64,000 bases of DNA from Salinispora pacifica CNR114 (GTDB lineage Bacteria; Actinomycetota; Actinomycetes; Mycobacteriales; Micromonosporaceae). The stretch lies in NCBI RefSeq assembly GCF_000514775.1, contig NZ_AZWO01000026.1, forward strand, positions 1 to 64,000, in the 5' to 3' direction. The number at the start of each line of letters is the position of its first letter. Positions within the stretch are counted from its first letter, which is position 1. Shown here piece after piece: positions 17,707 to 26,679 of the stretch. The position numbers and the translations under genes were made by a program. The notes under the pieces were generated by a model. It had not been told where the DNA came from. It was given only the letters and a program-made list of their open reading frames with translations, and searched no databases.

Positions 17707-18525
17707 GTGCCCGAAGGCGACACCGTCTGGAACACCGCCCACGTACTTCAGCGGGCGCTGGCCGGCGACCGGTTGGTCGGCGCGGATTTCCGCGTGCCGC
17801 AGCTCGCCACGACGAACCTCGCCGGCTGGACGGTCCGGGAGTCAACCAGCCGGGGCAAGCACCTGCTGCTGCGGCTCGCGGCTCCGCACACCGACCACGG
17901 CGACGACGACCACGGCGAGCGCTGGACGCTGCACTCGCACCTACGGATGGACGGCACCTGGCGAACGTATCCGCCCGGACGGCGCTGGTCCGCCCGCCCA
18001 GCACACCTGATCCGGGCGGTGCTGCGCGGCCCCCGGGCGGTGGCCGTCGGCTATCACCTGCACGACCTCGCCCTCGTGCCGACCGCCGCGGAGCACCGCC
18101 TCGTCGGCCATCTCGGCCCGGACCTCCTCGGCCCCGACTGGGACCCGGTCGAGGCAGTCCGGCGCCTCACCGCCGGCCCCGAGGTCACCATCGGCACCGC
18201 CCTGCTCGACCAACGCAGCCTCGCTGGGGTCGGCAACCTCTACAAGTGCGAGGTGCTGTTCCTGCGCGGGGTGTCGCCGTGGACGCCGGTGCGCGCCGTA
18301 CCCGACCTGATCGGCCTGGTCGCCCTGGCGCAGCGGCTGCTCGCCGCCAACCGGGGGCACTGGACCCAGAGCACCACCGGATCGCGGCACCGGGGACAGA
18401 CCACCTACGTGTACGGCCGGCGGGCTCAGCCCTGCCGCCGCTGCGGCACCACGATCCGTCGGCAGGAGCAGGATGAACGGGTCACCTACTGGTGCCCGAC
18501 CTGCCAACCCGAACGTCCCGGCTGA
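17707..18525 (+). CDS. nei: Endonuclease VIII (Nei2), DNA glycosylase/AP lyase
   Basis: 272 residues from GTG 17707, chosen because it places Pro at position 2 (MPEGDTVW), the catalytic residue of Fpg/Nei enzymes after Met removal, with Glu3 next. GGAGG lies 7 bases upstream. The helix-two-turn-helix (GTALLDQRSLAGVGNLYKCE) and a C-terminal zinc finger with Cys 243, 246, 263 and 266 are present. It removes oxidised pyrimidines and cuts the abasic site by beta,delta-elimination. It lies 38 bp after the SAM hydrolase gene, downstream of lhr, consistent with the lhr-nei2 repair module known in actinobacteria. Confidence 0.92.
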   Translation: MPEGDTVWNTAHVLQRALAGDRLVGADFRVPQLATTNLAGWTVRESTSRGKHLLLRLAAPHTDHGDDDHGERWTLHSHLRMDGTWRTYPPGRRWSARPAHLIRAVLRGPRAVAVGYHLHDLALVPTAAEHRLVGHLGPDLLGPDWDPVEAVRRLTAGPEVTIGTALLDQRSLAGVGNLYKCEVLFLRGVSPWTPVRAVPDLIGLVALAQRLLAANRGHWTQSTTGSRHRGQTTYVYGRRAQPCRRCGTTIRRQEQDERVTYWCPTCQPERPG

Positions 18526-18559
18526 GACAGACCGTCGAGACGGTGGCCGGCGACCGCGG

Positions 18560-19339
18560 TCAGTCCCTCAGGTGCAGCCCAAAGCTGGTACGGCCGCTGG
18601 GCTCCAGCCCCTCCTTCAGCCGCAACGAGGGGATCTCGTAGTCGCCGGAGTTCTGCTGTCGGAACGCGATCGGCTCGGTCGACTCCAGGGTGAGCAGGCG
18701 CTGCGTCCAGGCTTTGGCGATGTCCGGGTAGTCCTCGTCGGTCAGCCGATCGGCGCCGTACAGCACGAACGGCGGCAGCACCTGCATACCCGGGTAGTAG
18801 AGAATGCCGTGCTGGATCGGGAACAGCAGGTCCTCGATGGGGCCGTTGATCCCACGATCAGAGTAGTGCGGCTCCGATCCGCCGGCGGTCACCGACAGCA
18901 GTGCCTTCCTGCCAGCCAGGGTGCCTTCGCCGAAACGGTCACCGAACCTGGTGTCGCTGTACTCGCCGACGCCGTACGCGAAGTGGAAGCTGAACACCCG
19001 ATCCACCCAGCCCTTGAGGATCGCGGGCATGGTGAACCACCACAGCGGGAACTGAAAGATGACCGTGTCGGCCCACCGCAGCTTCTCCTGCTCGGCGAGG
19101 ACGTCCGGGGTGAGTGTCCCGGCGTCGAAGGCTCGGCCCGAGTCCAGCGCGACCTTCAGCCGGCCGGAGGCGTCGGGCTCGTGGTCCGTGCGGTCCACGA
19201 CCGCCTTCCAGTTCATCGCGTACAGGTCGCTGACCCGCACCTCGTGCCCGGCGGTGCGCAGGGTGGAGACGGCGAGGTCCTTCAGCGAGCCGTTGAGCGA
19301 CTTCGACTCTGGGTGGGCATAGACGATCAGTGTCTTCAT
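18560..19339 (-). CDS. NAD(P)H oxidoreductase, flavodoxin-fold (NQO-like)
   Basis: 259 residues. KTLIVYAHPESKSLNGSL at the N-terminus is the phosphate-binding start of NQO1/MdaB-type flavoproteins; FQFPLWWFTMPAILKGWVDRVF in the middle is the conserved flavin and quinone pocket. Predicted FAD- or FMN-dependent two-electron reduction of quinones or other electrophiles in the cytoplasm. It is divergent from an MmyB-type regulator with a perfect dyad GGATCG-N6-CGATCC between them, so it is likely the regulator's target. It converges with nei; a small stem (ACCGT/ACGGT around 18531-18544) lies between the stops. Confidence 0.88.
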   Translation of the reverse strand: MKTLIVYAHPESKSLNGSLKDLAVSTLRTAGHEVRVSDLYAMNWKAVVDRTDHEPDASGRLKVALDSGRAFDAGTLTPDVLAEQEKLRWADTVIFQFPLWWFTMPAILKGWVDRVFSFHFAYGVGEYSDTRFGDRFGEGTLAGRKALLSVTAGGSEPHYSDRGINGPIEDLLFPIQHGILYYPGMQVLPPFVLYGADRLTDEDYPDIAKAWTQRLLTLESTEPIAFRQQNSGDYEIPSLRLKEGLEPSGRTSFGLHLRD

Positions 19340-19354
19340 GAGGGCTCCCCTTCG

Positions 19355-19372
19355 GATCGGTGTCTCGATCCT
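19355..19372. promoter_or_regulatory. Candidate operator, GGATCG-N6-CGATCC
   Basis: A perfect 6-base dyad lies 16 bases upstream of the oxidoreductase start, inside the 136-bp region shared with the divergent regulator. A second partial dyad, GGTA-N7-TACC, is at 19427-19441. Position suggests binding by the regulator; no experimental consensus was used. Confidence 0.4.
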
Positions 19373-19475
19373 GGGCGCCGGGGCGCTCGATATTCAGGGG
19401 CGCCGCTTCCTCGGACGGGACGTCCTGGTAACAGCAGTACCACCCACCCGGCAGTAGCCCGGCGATACTGGGAGG

Positions 19476-20324
19476 ATGGACAGTCTCGCGAGCTTCCTGC
19501 GGACCCGGCGTTCCCGGGTCGACCCGACGGCCGTCGGCATCCCCACCGACCGGCACCGCCGGGTGCAGGGGCTGCGCCGCGAGGAGGTCGCGCACCTGTC
19601 CGGAGTCAGCGTCGACTACTACCAACGCCTGGAGCAGGGCCGCGCGACCCAACCCTCCGACCAGGTCCTCGACGCGCTCGCCCGCGTTCTCGGCCTCGAC
19701 GAGACCGGACGCGAGCACCTCTTCCGGCTCGCCCGACAACGTCGCCACCGCACGAAGACACCGGGCGGGCGGGTCCGGCCCGAACTGCTCCACCTCCTCG
19801 ACCTGATGGCCGACGCGCCCGCGCTGATCATGAACCATCGCCTGGACGTGCTCGCCGGAAACCGCCTCGCCCGGCTCCTCTACGGCCTGCCGATGCCGGG
19901 CCTGAACACCGCTCGGCACATCTTCCTCGAGGAGGACGAACGCGGTCTGTACGCGGACTGGGAGGCGTGCACACTCAACGTGGTCGGACATCTGCGCCTG
20001 GCCGCCGGCAAGTACCCCGAGGAGCCCCGTCTCACCTCGCTCATCGGCGAACTGGCGATGGGTAGCGAGCGCTTCCGCGGCCTCTGGGCCCGCGCGGACG
20101 TACGCGCCCGCACCCACGGACGCCGAACATATCGGCATCCGCTGGTGGGGCTCCTGGAACTGCACCAGGAGAGCCTCATGCCACCGGACGAGTCCGGCGT
20201 GGAACTGCTGGTCCTGTCCGCAGCCCCCGGTAGCCCCAGCGAGGACGGGCTACGCCTGCTCGCGGGGCTGGGCACGGACGAAACGACGGGCGGTCGCAGA
20301 AAGGGACGATTGGACACTTCCTAA
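19476..20324 (+). CDS. XRE-family regulator with MmyB-like ligand domain
   Basis: 282 residues. The HTH spans about 10-75 with GLRREEVAHLSGVSVDYYQRLEQGR, an extremely typical stretch of this family. The C-terminal PAS-like MmyB domain follows (about 105-270) with ALIMNHRLDVLAGNRLARLLYG and VVGHLRLAAGKYPEEPRL. Homologues control neighbouring oxidoreductases; the MmyB domain may bind a fatty acid or other hydrophobic ligand. GGAGG abuts the ATG at 19476 directly, which is closer than usual. Divergent from the oxidoreductase gene. Confidence 0.9.
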   Translation: MDSLASFLRTRRSRVDPTAVGIPTDRHRRVQGLRREEVAHLSGVSVDYYQRLEQGRATQPSDQVLDALARVLGLDETGREHLFRLARQRRHRTKTPGGRVRPELLHLLDLMADAPALIMNHRLDVLAGNRLARLLYGLPMPGLNTARHIFLEEDERGLYADWEACTLNVVGHLRLAAGKYPEEPRLTSLIGELAMGSERFRGLWARADVRARTHGRRTYRHPLVGLLELHQESLMPPDESGVELLVLSAAPGSPSEDGLRLLAGLGTDETTGGRRKGRLDTS

Positions 20325-20432
20325 CCCACCCCCACAGGTCGCATGCTGCGGTGGAGCGCTCACACACCGTTCGTTTCGCGCGTCCACCGCCACGCCGAGG
20401 TGGTCGGTGCCGCGCCCGACGCCGGGAGAGCC

Positions 20433-23400
20433 ATGGACCTGTTCCGCAGACTCCGGATCCCCTGGGCCGAGCGACCCGCCACCAACCACACAGACGCCAC
20501 CGATGACGACGGCCCGCTGGTGCCGGCGACACGGAGCGCGCGGGACGCTGCGGCGAGCCCGCCAGTGGAGGCCCCGGACCCGCCGACGGCCCTGGATCCG
20601 GCACCACCGACGGCCCTGGACCCGGTGGCACCGACAACGCTGGACCCGGCGGCGCTGCCCCGCTGTTTCGGCCGGGTCCCGAACCACGCGCACAGCCCGC
20701 TGCCGACCGTGGACGACGATGGCGACGTGGTGCCCGGCACCGGCATCCGCAAATTCGTCGACCCGCTGCCCACGCTCGGCTCGGCCAACGACCCCGGCCG
20801 CCTGCCGGTGGCCGTACCCGACACCATCACCTACCCGGGCTGCGACTACTACGAAATCGGCCTTCAGGAGTACGCGCAACAGCTGCACCGGGACCTGCCG
20901 GCCACCCGGCTGCGGGGATACCGGCAACTGAATCTTGGTACGGACTCGACCGGGCACAACACGGTCCCCCCACCGAGGTGCCCGGTCCACCTCGGCCCGG
21001 TGCTCGTCGCGCGGCGCGGCCGACCAGTACGGGTCAAGTTCATCAACCAGCTTCCCGCCGGTCGGGCCGGTGAGCTGTTCCTACCCGTTGACCCCACCAT
21101 CCACGGTGCCGGTCCCGGGCCACTCGACGGGCCGGCACCATACCCGCAGAATCGGGCGGTGCTGCACCTCGCTGGCGCGCAGACCGGTTGGATCAGCGCC
21201 GGAAACCCATGGCACTGGATCACACCTGCAACAGAGATCACCCCGTACCCAACCGGTCCTGGGCTGACCCCCGTGCCGGACATGCCGCCGCCCGGCCGGG
21301 GGGCCACCACGTTGTACTACCCGAACGAGCAGAGCGGCCGGCTACTCGCGTACCACGACAACACCGTTGGACTGGCCCGGCTCACCAGCTACTCGGGACA
21401 GCTGGGCATCTACCTGATCACCGAACCGGCTGAGGACGACCTGGTCGCCGACGGGGTGCTGCCCGCCGACCAGATCCCGCTGGTCTTCGAGGACAAGACC
21501 TTCGTGCCCGACGACAGTCAGCTGGCCGCCACCGACCCGACCTGGGACCGCGACCGCTGGGGGGCGCGGGGCAGCCTCTGGCACCCACACATCTACCAAC
21601 CCCGGCAGAACCCCTACCGCAACGATGGCATCAACCCGACCGGGCGCTGGGACTACGGGCCGTGGACGCGAACCGCCGAAGAGTTCGGGACCGACGGCAC
21701 AACCAGCCCCAACGGCACCGAACCCACCGGCACCGGACCGAGGCCGGTCCCGAACCCACACCACGACCCGGTCGACGACGCCTCGGCTGAACCGCCGATG
21801 GCACCCGGCATACCGCACCCGTCGGCGGTGCCGGCCGCGTACGGCGACACGGTGCTGGTCAACGGCGTCGCGTACCCCTGGCTGGCGGTCGAGCCGCGCG
21901 CCTACCGGTTCCGCGTCCTCAACGCGTGCCTGGACCGCAGCTTGAACCTCCAGCTCTACCACGCGCGCTCCGCCGGCCCGATGTGGGACAGCGATGGCAG
22001 GCTGGCCGACCCGAACGCCGGCGAGGTACCGATGGTCGCGGCGGTTCCGGTGCCCGGCCGGCCCTCCTGGTGGCCGACCGACGGGCGGGAGGGCGGGGTG
22101 CCGGATCCCCGTGCCGCCGGCCCCGACCTGGTGCAGATCGGCAACGACGGGGGCCTCCTACCGGCCCCCGCGGTGCTCCCCAACCAGCCGGTGACCTACC
22201 GGTACGACCGACGCGACCCCACCGTGCTCAACGTGGACCGGCACACGCTGCTGCTCGCCCCCGGAGAGCAGGCCGACGTGCTGGTGGACTTCGCCACCGT
22301 CACCCCCGGCAGCACCGTGCTTCTCTACAACGACGCCCCGGCCCCGTTCCCCGCCTTCGACCCCCGCTATGACCACCACACCGAAGCCCCGGACCACACC
22401 GCCGGGGGCGGGACACCACCGAGCCGTCCCGGGTACGGGCCGAACACCCGTACCCTGCTGCTGTTCCGGGTGGCCGGCGTTCCGAAGCCCCGCTACGACC
22501 TGGCCCGGCTCCAGGAGCGGCTGCCCCGGGCGTACTCGGCCAGCCAGCGTCCGCCGGTCGTGCCGCAGCCCGCCTACGACGCGGCGTTCGGCACCCGCAC
22601 GGCCCAAGAGACCGTCGTCCCGGTACACGCTGCGACGGTCACGTTCGCCCCCACCGGCAGTACCTACCCCATCCTGCTGCCGCTCGCCGTGAAGTCGATC
22701 GGGGAGGTCTTCGAGCCCGCGCACGGCCGACTCGCCGGCCGCTTCGGCGTCGGTCCACCACCCGGAGCGTCCCGCACCCCGGCCGTGACACCACTCGACC
22801 CGACCGATCCGGCCACCGAGGTGGTGTCGGTCGGCGAGTCGGCGGTAACGGGGGACCCGGTCATCGACGAGGTGCAGTTGTGGCGGCTGCGCGGCACCGG
22901 TCGACACACCCAGCCGGTCCGCCTCGACGGCGTCGACCTGCAGCTGGTCAACCGAGCCGGGTGGGACGGCACGCTCCGCGCGCCGGCACCGAACGAGCTG
23001 GGCTGGAAACAGGTGATCCGGGTCAACCCACGGGAGGATGTGGTGGTGGCACTGCGCCCGGTCGCACCGCCCCTCCCATTCAAGATCACGGACAGCGTAC
23101 GACCGCTGGACCCGAGCCGACCAGCGAGCATCCACCCCCCAGGCGCGCCGCGCGGCGGCCAAGCCGCCCCGGCGGGCACCCAGCCGGTCAACCTGGGCTG
23201 GGAGTACCGCTGGCACAGCCAGCTCGCCGGCTACCGCGACCAGGGCCTGAGCCGGCCGCTGGTGCTGCGGGTCGCCCCGAAGGCCCCGACCGGGCTGACC
23301 GCAACCCCCGGACCCGGGTCGGCCACCACGCTGCCGGCGATCCTGCTCGCCTGGACCCGCAACGGCGACCGGCCCCCCACCACCAGCCACCAACTCCAAC

Positions 23401-24149
23401 GGGCCACCGACCCGGTGTTCACCGATGGACTCGCCACGATCACGGTAGCCGCCAACGCCACCCGGTACACCGACGCGACCGTCATTCCCGGGGTGACCTA
23501 CCACTACCGCATCCGGACGGAGAACGCGGTCAGCTGCTCGGCATGGTCGAACTGCGCGCCCGCATCGGTGCAACTCACCGCACCGACCGGCCTGGCCGCG
23601 GCGGTGCCGCCGGCCGCACCGCTACGGGTGGGGCTGCAGTGGCGCAATCGCTCCTTCGCCACCGGCGTTGATGTGCAGCGCGCCACCAACCCCACGTTCA
23701 CCAGCGGGCCCGGCACCACCGCCATCAGTGTCGGTGACACCCATCTGGACACCGCCGTGGCGCCCGACACCCGCTACTACTACCGGGTCCGCACCACCTA
23801 CCTCGGCTCGGCCTCCCCCTGGTCCAGAGTGGCTCAGGTGACCACACCACCCCGACCGGGGGCACCGGAGTCGGTGACTGTCACCGCCACCGCGGTCGCA
23901 CCGGACACGGCGACGGTCATCCTCGGTTGGACGACGAGCGCAGCCGTCGGATCCGGGGCCGGCTTCACCGTGCAGCGGGCCGCGGACCCGGCGTTCAGCC
24001 AGGACGTCGCCACCTTCACCGTGCATGGACGGGGGTTCACCAACACCGGCCTGGCCCGCCGAACCACCTACCACTACCGGATCCGTGCGTTCAACGTCGT
24101 CGGACTGTCCCCGTTCGCCGCCCCGATCGTGGTGACGACGCCGGACTGA
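20433..24149 (+). CDS. Multicopper-oxidase-like protein with lost copper ligands and three FN3 domains
   Basis: 1238 residues from ATG 20433, which has GGGAGAG upstream. After a linker with repeated P-T-A-L-D-P comes a full three-cupredoxin scaffold that follows bacterial multicopper oxidases closely (TGWISAGNPWHW, TTLYYPNEQSGRL, GRWDYGPW). The copper motifs are degenerate: LHLHG is LHLAG (H245, Ala at the second His), YHDH is YHDN (308-310), HPxHLH is TQPVRLD, and HCHxxxH is HSQLAGY (from 928) with no type-1 Cys. Three fibronectin III repeats follow (about 948-1238). No signal peptide is visible. It looks like a non-catalytic scaffold; role unknown. It lies 109 bp after the MmyB gene. Confidence 0.85.
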   Translation: MDLFRRLRIPWAERPATNHTDATDDDGPLVPATRSARDAAASPPVEAPDPPTALDPAPPTALDPVAPTTLDPAALPRCFGRVPNHAHSPLPTVDDDGDVVPGTGIRKFVDPLPTLGSANDPGRLPVAVPDTITYPGCDYYEIGLQEYAQQLHRDLPATRLRGYRQLNLGTDSTGHNTVPPPRCPVHLGPVLVARRGRPVRVKFINQLPAGRAGELFLPVDPTIHGAGPGPLDGPAPYPQNRAVLHLAGAQTGWISAGNPWHWITPATEITPYPTGPGLTPVPDMPPPGRGATTLYYPNEQSGRLLAYHDNTVGLARLTSYSGQLGIYLITEPAEDDLVADGVLPADQIPLVFEDKTFVPDDSQLAATDPTWDRDRWGARGSLWHPHIYQPRQNPYRNDGINPTGRWDYGPWTRTAEEFGTDGTTSPNGTEPTGTGPRPVPNPHHDPVDDASAEPPMAPGIPHPSAVPAAYGDTVLVNGVAYPWLAVEPRAYRFRVLNACLDRSLNLQLYHARSAGPMWDSDGRLADPNAGEVPMVAAVPVPGRPSWWPTDGREGGVPDPRAAGPDLVQIGNDGGLLPAPAVLPNQPVTYRYDRRDPTVLNVDRHTLLLAPGEQADVLVDFATVTPGSTVLLYNDAPAPFPAFDPRYDHHTEAPDHTAGGGTPPSRPGYGPNTRTLLLFRVAGVPKPRYDLARLQERLPRAYSASQRPPVVPQPAYDAAFGTRTAQETVVPVHAATVTFAPTGSTYPILLPLAVKSIGEVFEPAHGRLAGRFGVGPPPGASRTPAVTPLDPTDPATEVVSVGESAVTGDPVIDEVQLWRLRGTGRHTQPVRLDGVDLQLVNRAGWDGTLRAPAPNELGWKQVIRVNPREDVVVALRPVAPPLPFKITDSVRPLDPSRPASIHPPGAPRGGQAAPAGTQPVNLGWEYRWHSQLAGYRDQGLSRPLVLRVAPKAPTGLTATPGPGSATTLPAILLAWTRNGDRPPTTSHQLQRATDPVFTDGLATITVAANATRYTDATVIPGVTYHYRIRTENAVSCSAWSNCAPASVQLTAPTGLAAAVPPAAPLRVGLQWRNRSFATGVDVQRATNPTFTSGPGTTAISVGDTHLDTAVAPDTRYYYRVRTTYLGSASPWSRVAQVTTPPRPGAPESVTVTATAVAPDTATVILGWTTSAAVGSGAGFTVQRAADPAFSQDVATFTVHGRGFTNTGLARRTTYHYRIRAFNVVGLSPFAAPIVVTTPD

Positions 24150-24196
24150 CACCCCAACCCGGCACCGCCAGCCGGTGGTGGCTTCGGCCCCGTTGT

Positions 24197-24976
24197 TCAG
24201 GAGGCGCGGTAGGTGGGGTCGGTGGCGCGCAGCTCCGCCAGGGCCGACGCCACCCCGTGCAGCAGGTCGGTCGCCTCGGTGAGCCGGGCCACCGCCGGTT
24301 CTTGGACATCGGACCGTACGTTTTCGGCCACGTAGCCAGCGGCGGCCGCCACCAGCCGCTCGTACGCCTCGACACCGTCGCGCAGTTGGTCGGCGAGGGC
24401 CGTCCGGGCCTGCTCAAGCGAGGGCCGGGTGTCGGGTGGCGCAAACCGGATGGCCCGTTCGACCTCCCCGACCCGGAGGGCGAGGTCCCGCAGCGAGTGG
24501 TCGGCCGCGGTGGCCTCGGCGACCGCGGGCGCCGCCAGCCCGGTCAACCGGCCCCGCAGGCCGGCGAAGGTCGACCCGGCCCGATCCAGCCGGCCCCACG
24601 GCTCGGCGGCGCTGGTGCCGCGCAGCGCGACCCGGGACCGTACCCGTCGGGCCTCGGCGAGCATGCCGGAGCCGGCCGGGAGGCGCTGCACCGCCGCGAC
24701 CAGCCGGGCCCGGGACTGGGCCGCCGCCTCGGCCGGGCCCAGCTCCGGCGGCGCCGGCTGGGCGGCGAGCGCCCGCAGGTCGGCCCAGCGCCACGCGGCG
24801 AGCACGATCGCCCCACCCGCGCCGGCGGCCCAGGCCGCGTCGGGCAACCCCAGACCGGCGTACGGCGTCAGCACCGCCGCGGCACCGCCGAGCCCACCGG
24901 CGATGACGCTCCACCGCCGGGCAGAGCGCCGCCGGCGGGCCAGCCGCCGGAAGTATCGCGTCCGCTCGTCCGCCAC
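24197..24976 (-). CDS. pspM: PspM-like envelope stress membrane protein
   Basis: 259 residues. An Arg-rich N-terminus is followed by two hydrophobic segments (VIAGGLGGAAAVLTPYAGL and AAWAAGAGGAIVLAAW, about residues 23-62), then a long helical cytoplasmic part to the end. Position directly after pspA (23 bp) and the topology match PspM, which in mycobacteria anchors PspA at the membrane in the ClgR-PspA-PspM system. Assignment rests on context and topology more than on motifs. Convergent with the multicopper-oxidase-like gene. Confidence 0.75.
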   Translation of the reverse strand: MADERTRYFRRLARRRRSARRWSVIAGGLGGAAAVLTPYAGLGLPDAAWAAGAGGAIVLAAWRWADLRALAAQPAPPELGPAEAAAQSRARLVAAVQRLPAGSGMLAEARRVRSRVALRGTSAAEPWGRLDRAGSTFAGLRGRLTGLAAPAVAEATAADHSLRDLALRVGEVERAIRFAPPDTRPSLEQARTALADQLRDGVEAYERLVAAAAGYVAENVRSDVQEPAVARLTEATDLLHGVASALAELRATDPTYRAS

Positions 24977-24999
24977 GTCGCCTCCCCATCCCGCGCAGC

Positions 25000-25875
25000 T
25001 CAGCCGGCGGCGGTGCTGTCCCCAGTGCCGCGTTCGCGACCCAGAGTGGAGCGAATCTCGTCGAGCCGGGCCACGGCGGCCGAGTCGGCGACCGGAGCAC
25101 CCTGCTGCTCGGGCCGGGTGACGGCGGGCCGCTCGGCCGCGCCGCGTAGCTGTTCGCCGGCCATGCCGGCGCGGATCTGATCGAGTCGGGCGGAGCCGGC
25201 CGCGTCGAGGGCCGCCTGCTGAACGTCGAGCATCTGCCCCTCGACCGAGTTGCCGGCGAGCTCGGCTCGACCCATCGCGTTGGCGTAACGCCGCTCGATG
25301 CGCTCGCGCACCTCGTCCAGGGTGGGGGTGGTACCCGGGGCGGTGATCGCGGACATCGACTCCAGCGATGCGGCCACGTTCTCCTGCATCTTGGCCTGCT
25401 CAAGCTGGCTGAGCAGCTTCGCCCGCTCGGCGAGCTTCTGCTGGAGGATCATCGAGTTGTTCTCGACCGCCTTACGCGCCTGCGCCGCCGCGCCGAGCGC
25501 CTGGTCGTGCAGGGTCTTGAGGTCTTCGGTGGCCTGCTCCGCGGCTACCAGCTGGGTGGCGAGCGCCTGGGCGGACTGCTCGTAGCGGGTGGCTTCGGTG
25601 ACGCTGCCCCGGGCGCGGGCCTGATCGGCCAGGACCAGGGCCTGGCGGGCGTTGCCCTGCAACCGCTCGACCTCGGACATCTGTCGGGACAGCTTCATCT
25701 CCAGCTGCCGCTGGTTGCCGATCACCGCGGCGGCCTGCTGGACGAGCAGCTGGTGCTGCCGCTGCGATTCCTCGATCGCCTGCTGAACCTGCACCTTCGG
25801 ATCGGCACGCTCGTCAAGTTTGGTGCCGAAGAGCGTCATCAGATATTTCCAACCCTTGACGAACGGGTTCGCCAT
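25000..25875 (-). CDS. pspA: PspA/IM30 family membrane-stress protein
   Basis: 291 residues. It starts [21 protein letters not shown], the amphipathic membrane-binding helix of the family. A long coiled-coil follows (about 25-220; [51 protein letters not shown]). A tail of about 60 residues, mostly Ala/Arg-rich, extends past the ESCRT-III-like core. PspA stabilises damaged membranes. It lies downstream of clgR, which is likely its activator, and a 10-bp-stem hairpin (25902-25928) lies between them. The ATG at 25875 fits the family start. Confidence 0.92.
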   Translation of the reverse strand: MANPFVKGWKYLMTLFGTKLDERADPKVQVQQAIEESQRQHQLLVQQAAAVIGNQRQLEMKLSRQMSEVERLQGNARQALVLADQARARGSVTEATRYEQSAQALATQLVAAEQATEDLKTLHDQALGAAAQARKAVENNSMILQQKLAERAKLLSQLEQAKMQENVAASLESMSAITAPGTTPTLDEVRERIERRYANAMGRAELAGNSVEGQMLDVQQAALDAAGSARLDQIRAGMAGEQLRGAAERPAVTRPEQQGAPVADSAAVARLDEIRSTLGRERGTGDSTAAG

Positions 25876-25901
25876 CTCCGCGGTATCCCCTCACTAGCAA
25901 C

Positions 25902-25928
25902 GCGGCCGGCCGCGACCTGGCCGGCCGC
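25902..25928 (-). promoter_or_regulatory. Hairpin between clgR and pspA
   Basis: GCGGCCGGCC (25902-25911) and GGCCGGCCGC (25919-25928) are perfect reverse complements around a 7-base loop. It lies 27 bases upstream of the pspA start and about 95 bases after clgR. It may be a terminator or attenuator that lets pspA be expressed separately from clgR. Confidence 0.45.
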
Positions 25929-26022
25929 GACGGCAGTGACTCCATCGTCGCAGGCGGATGCCAGTATGGGCAGCCGCCGACAACCCAGCGGGGCCACGGT
26001 GCCACGACAACCCTACGCGCGC

Positions 26023-26478
26023 TCAGGCGGCGCAGACCACGTCCCGGTCCGTTGCGCGAACCCGGGTGTGCAGGGTCGCCTTGAGCGGCGACTCCTGGCG
26101 GACCTGCACCGACACCGTGCCGTCCGAGGAGGAGACCTGGCGGACCGCCCGGCCGGCGGTCTTGCCGTGGTTGGCGGCCGGGACCGGGGCGGGCTGCTGC
26201 CCGGTCGGCTCGTCCTGGACCGGCACCAGCACCCCCGACATCTGCTCGGCGAGCGCCACCGTGTCGCTCACCTCACGCAGCAGCTCGGAGAGGCGGGCGC
26301 CAAGCGCGTCACAGATGGCGGCCAGCAGCTCGCTCGACGGTTCCTTGTGCCCACGCTCGATCTCGGAGAGATAGCCGAGACTGACATTGGCGGCAGAGGA
26401 GACCTCGCGCAGGGTGCGGTGCTGCCCCTGCCGGCGTGTCCGTAGCGCGTCACCGATCAGCCGGCGTAGCAGGACCAT
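26023..26478 (-). CDS. clgR: ClgR transcriptional activator
   Basis: 151 residues from ATG 26476-26478, chosen for the GGGGAGG four bases upstream; a longer in-frame extension is not supported. [18 protein letters not shown] and the [30 protein letters not shown] (about 20-60) are diagnostic for ClgR, which activates clp protease and psp genes in actinobacteria. The protein ends in ...VVCAA; a C-terminal Ala-Ala is the ClpP recognition signal described for Streptomyces ClgR, so rapid turnover by Clp is likely. It sits directly upstream of pspA and pspM. Confidence 0.92.
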   Translation of the reverse strand: MVLLRRLIGDALRTRRQGQHRTLREVSSAANVSLGYLSEIERGHKEPSSELLAAICDALGARLSELLREVSDTVALAEQMSGVLVPVQDEPTGQQPAPVPAANHGKTAGRAVRQVSSSDGTVSVQVRQESPLKATLHTRVRATDRDVVCAA

Positions 26479-26655
26479 CGCACCTCCCCTGGAGGAACAC
26501 TCCGTGCGTCGACGACCCGGGGAATCCGGGCCCCGACCACCGGAACCTTCCCGCAACCGTACCCGGTGCCGGCTTGACCGACATACCGCCCCGCCTGCCG
26601 AATCAGGCTGCGGGCCGGCTAGCCCACCGAATGACAACGCTGTCGACAAAGAGTG

Positions 26656-26674
26656 CCGACCGTATCACGGTCGG
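26656..26674 (-). terminator. Terminator hairpin after cinA
   Basis: CCGACCG (26656-26662) and CGGTCGG (26668-26674) pair perfectly around the loop TATCA, six bases beyond the cinA stop codon in the direction of transcription, ahead of clgR. This suggests clgR has its own promoter in 26479-26655. Confidence 0.65.
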
Positions 26675-26679
26675 TGTCA

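Noticed and set aside
25861..25880. ClgR-box-like GTTCGCC...GCGG at the pspA start codon
   Set aside because: It overlaps the conserved coding start (MANP) and spacing is off by one from the remembered consensus, so chance is likely.
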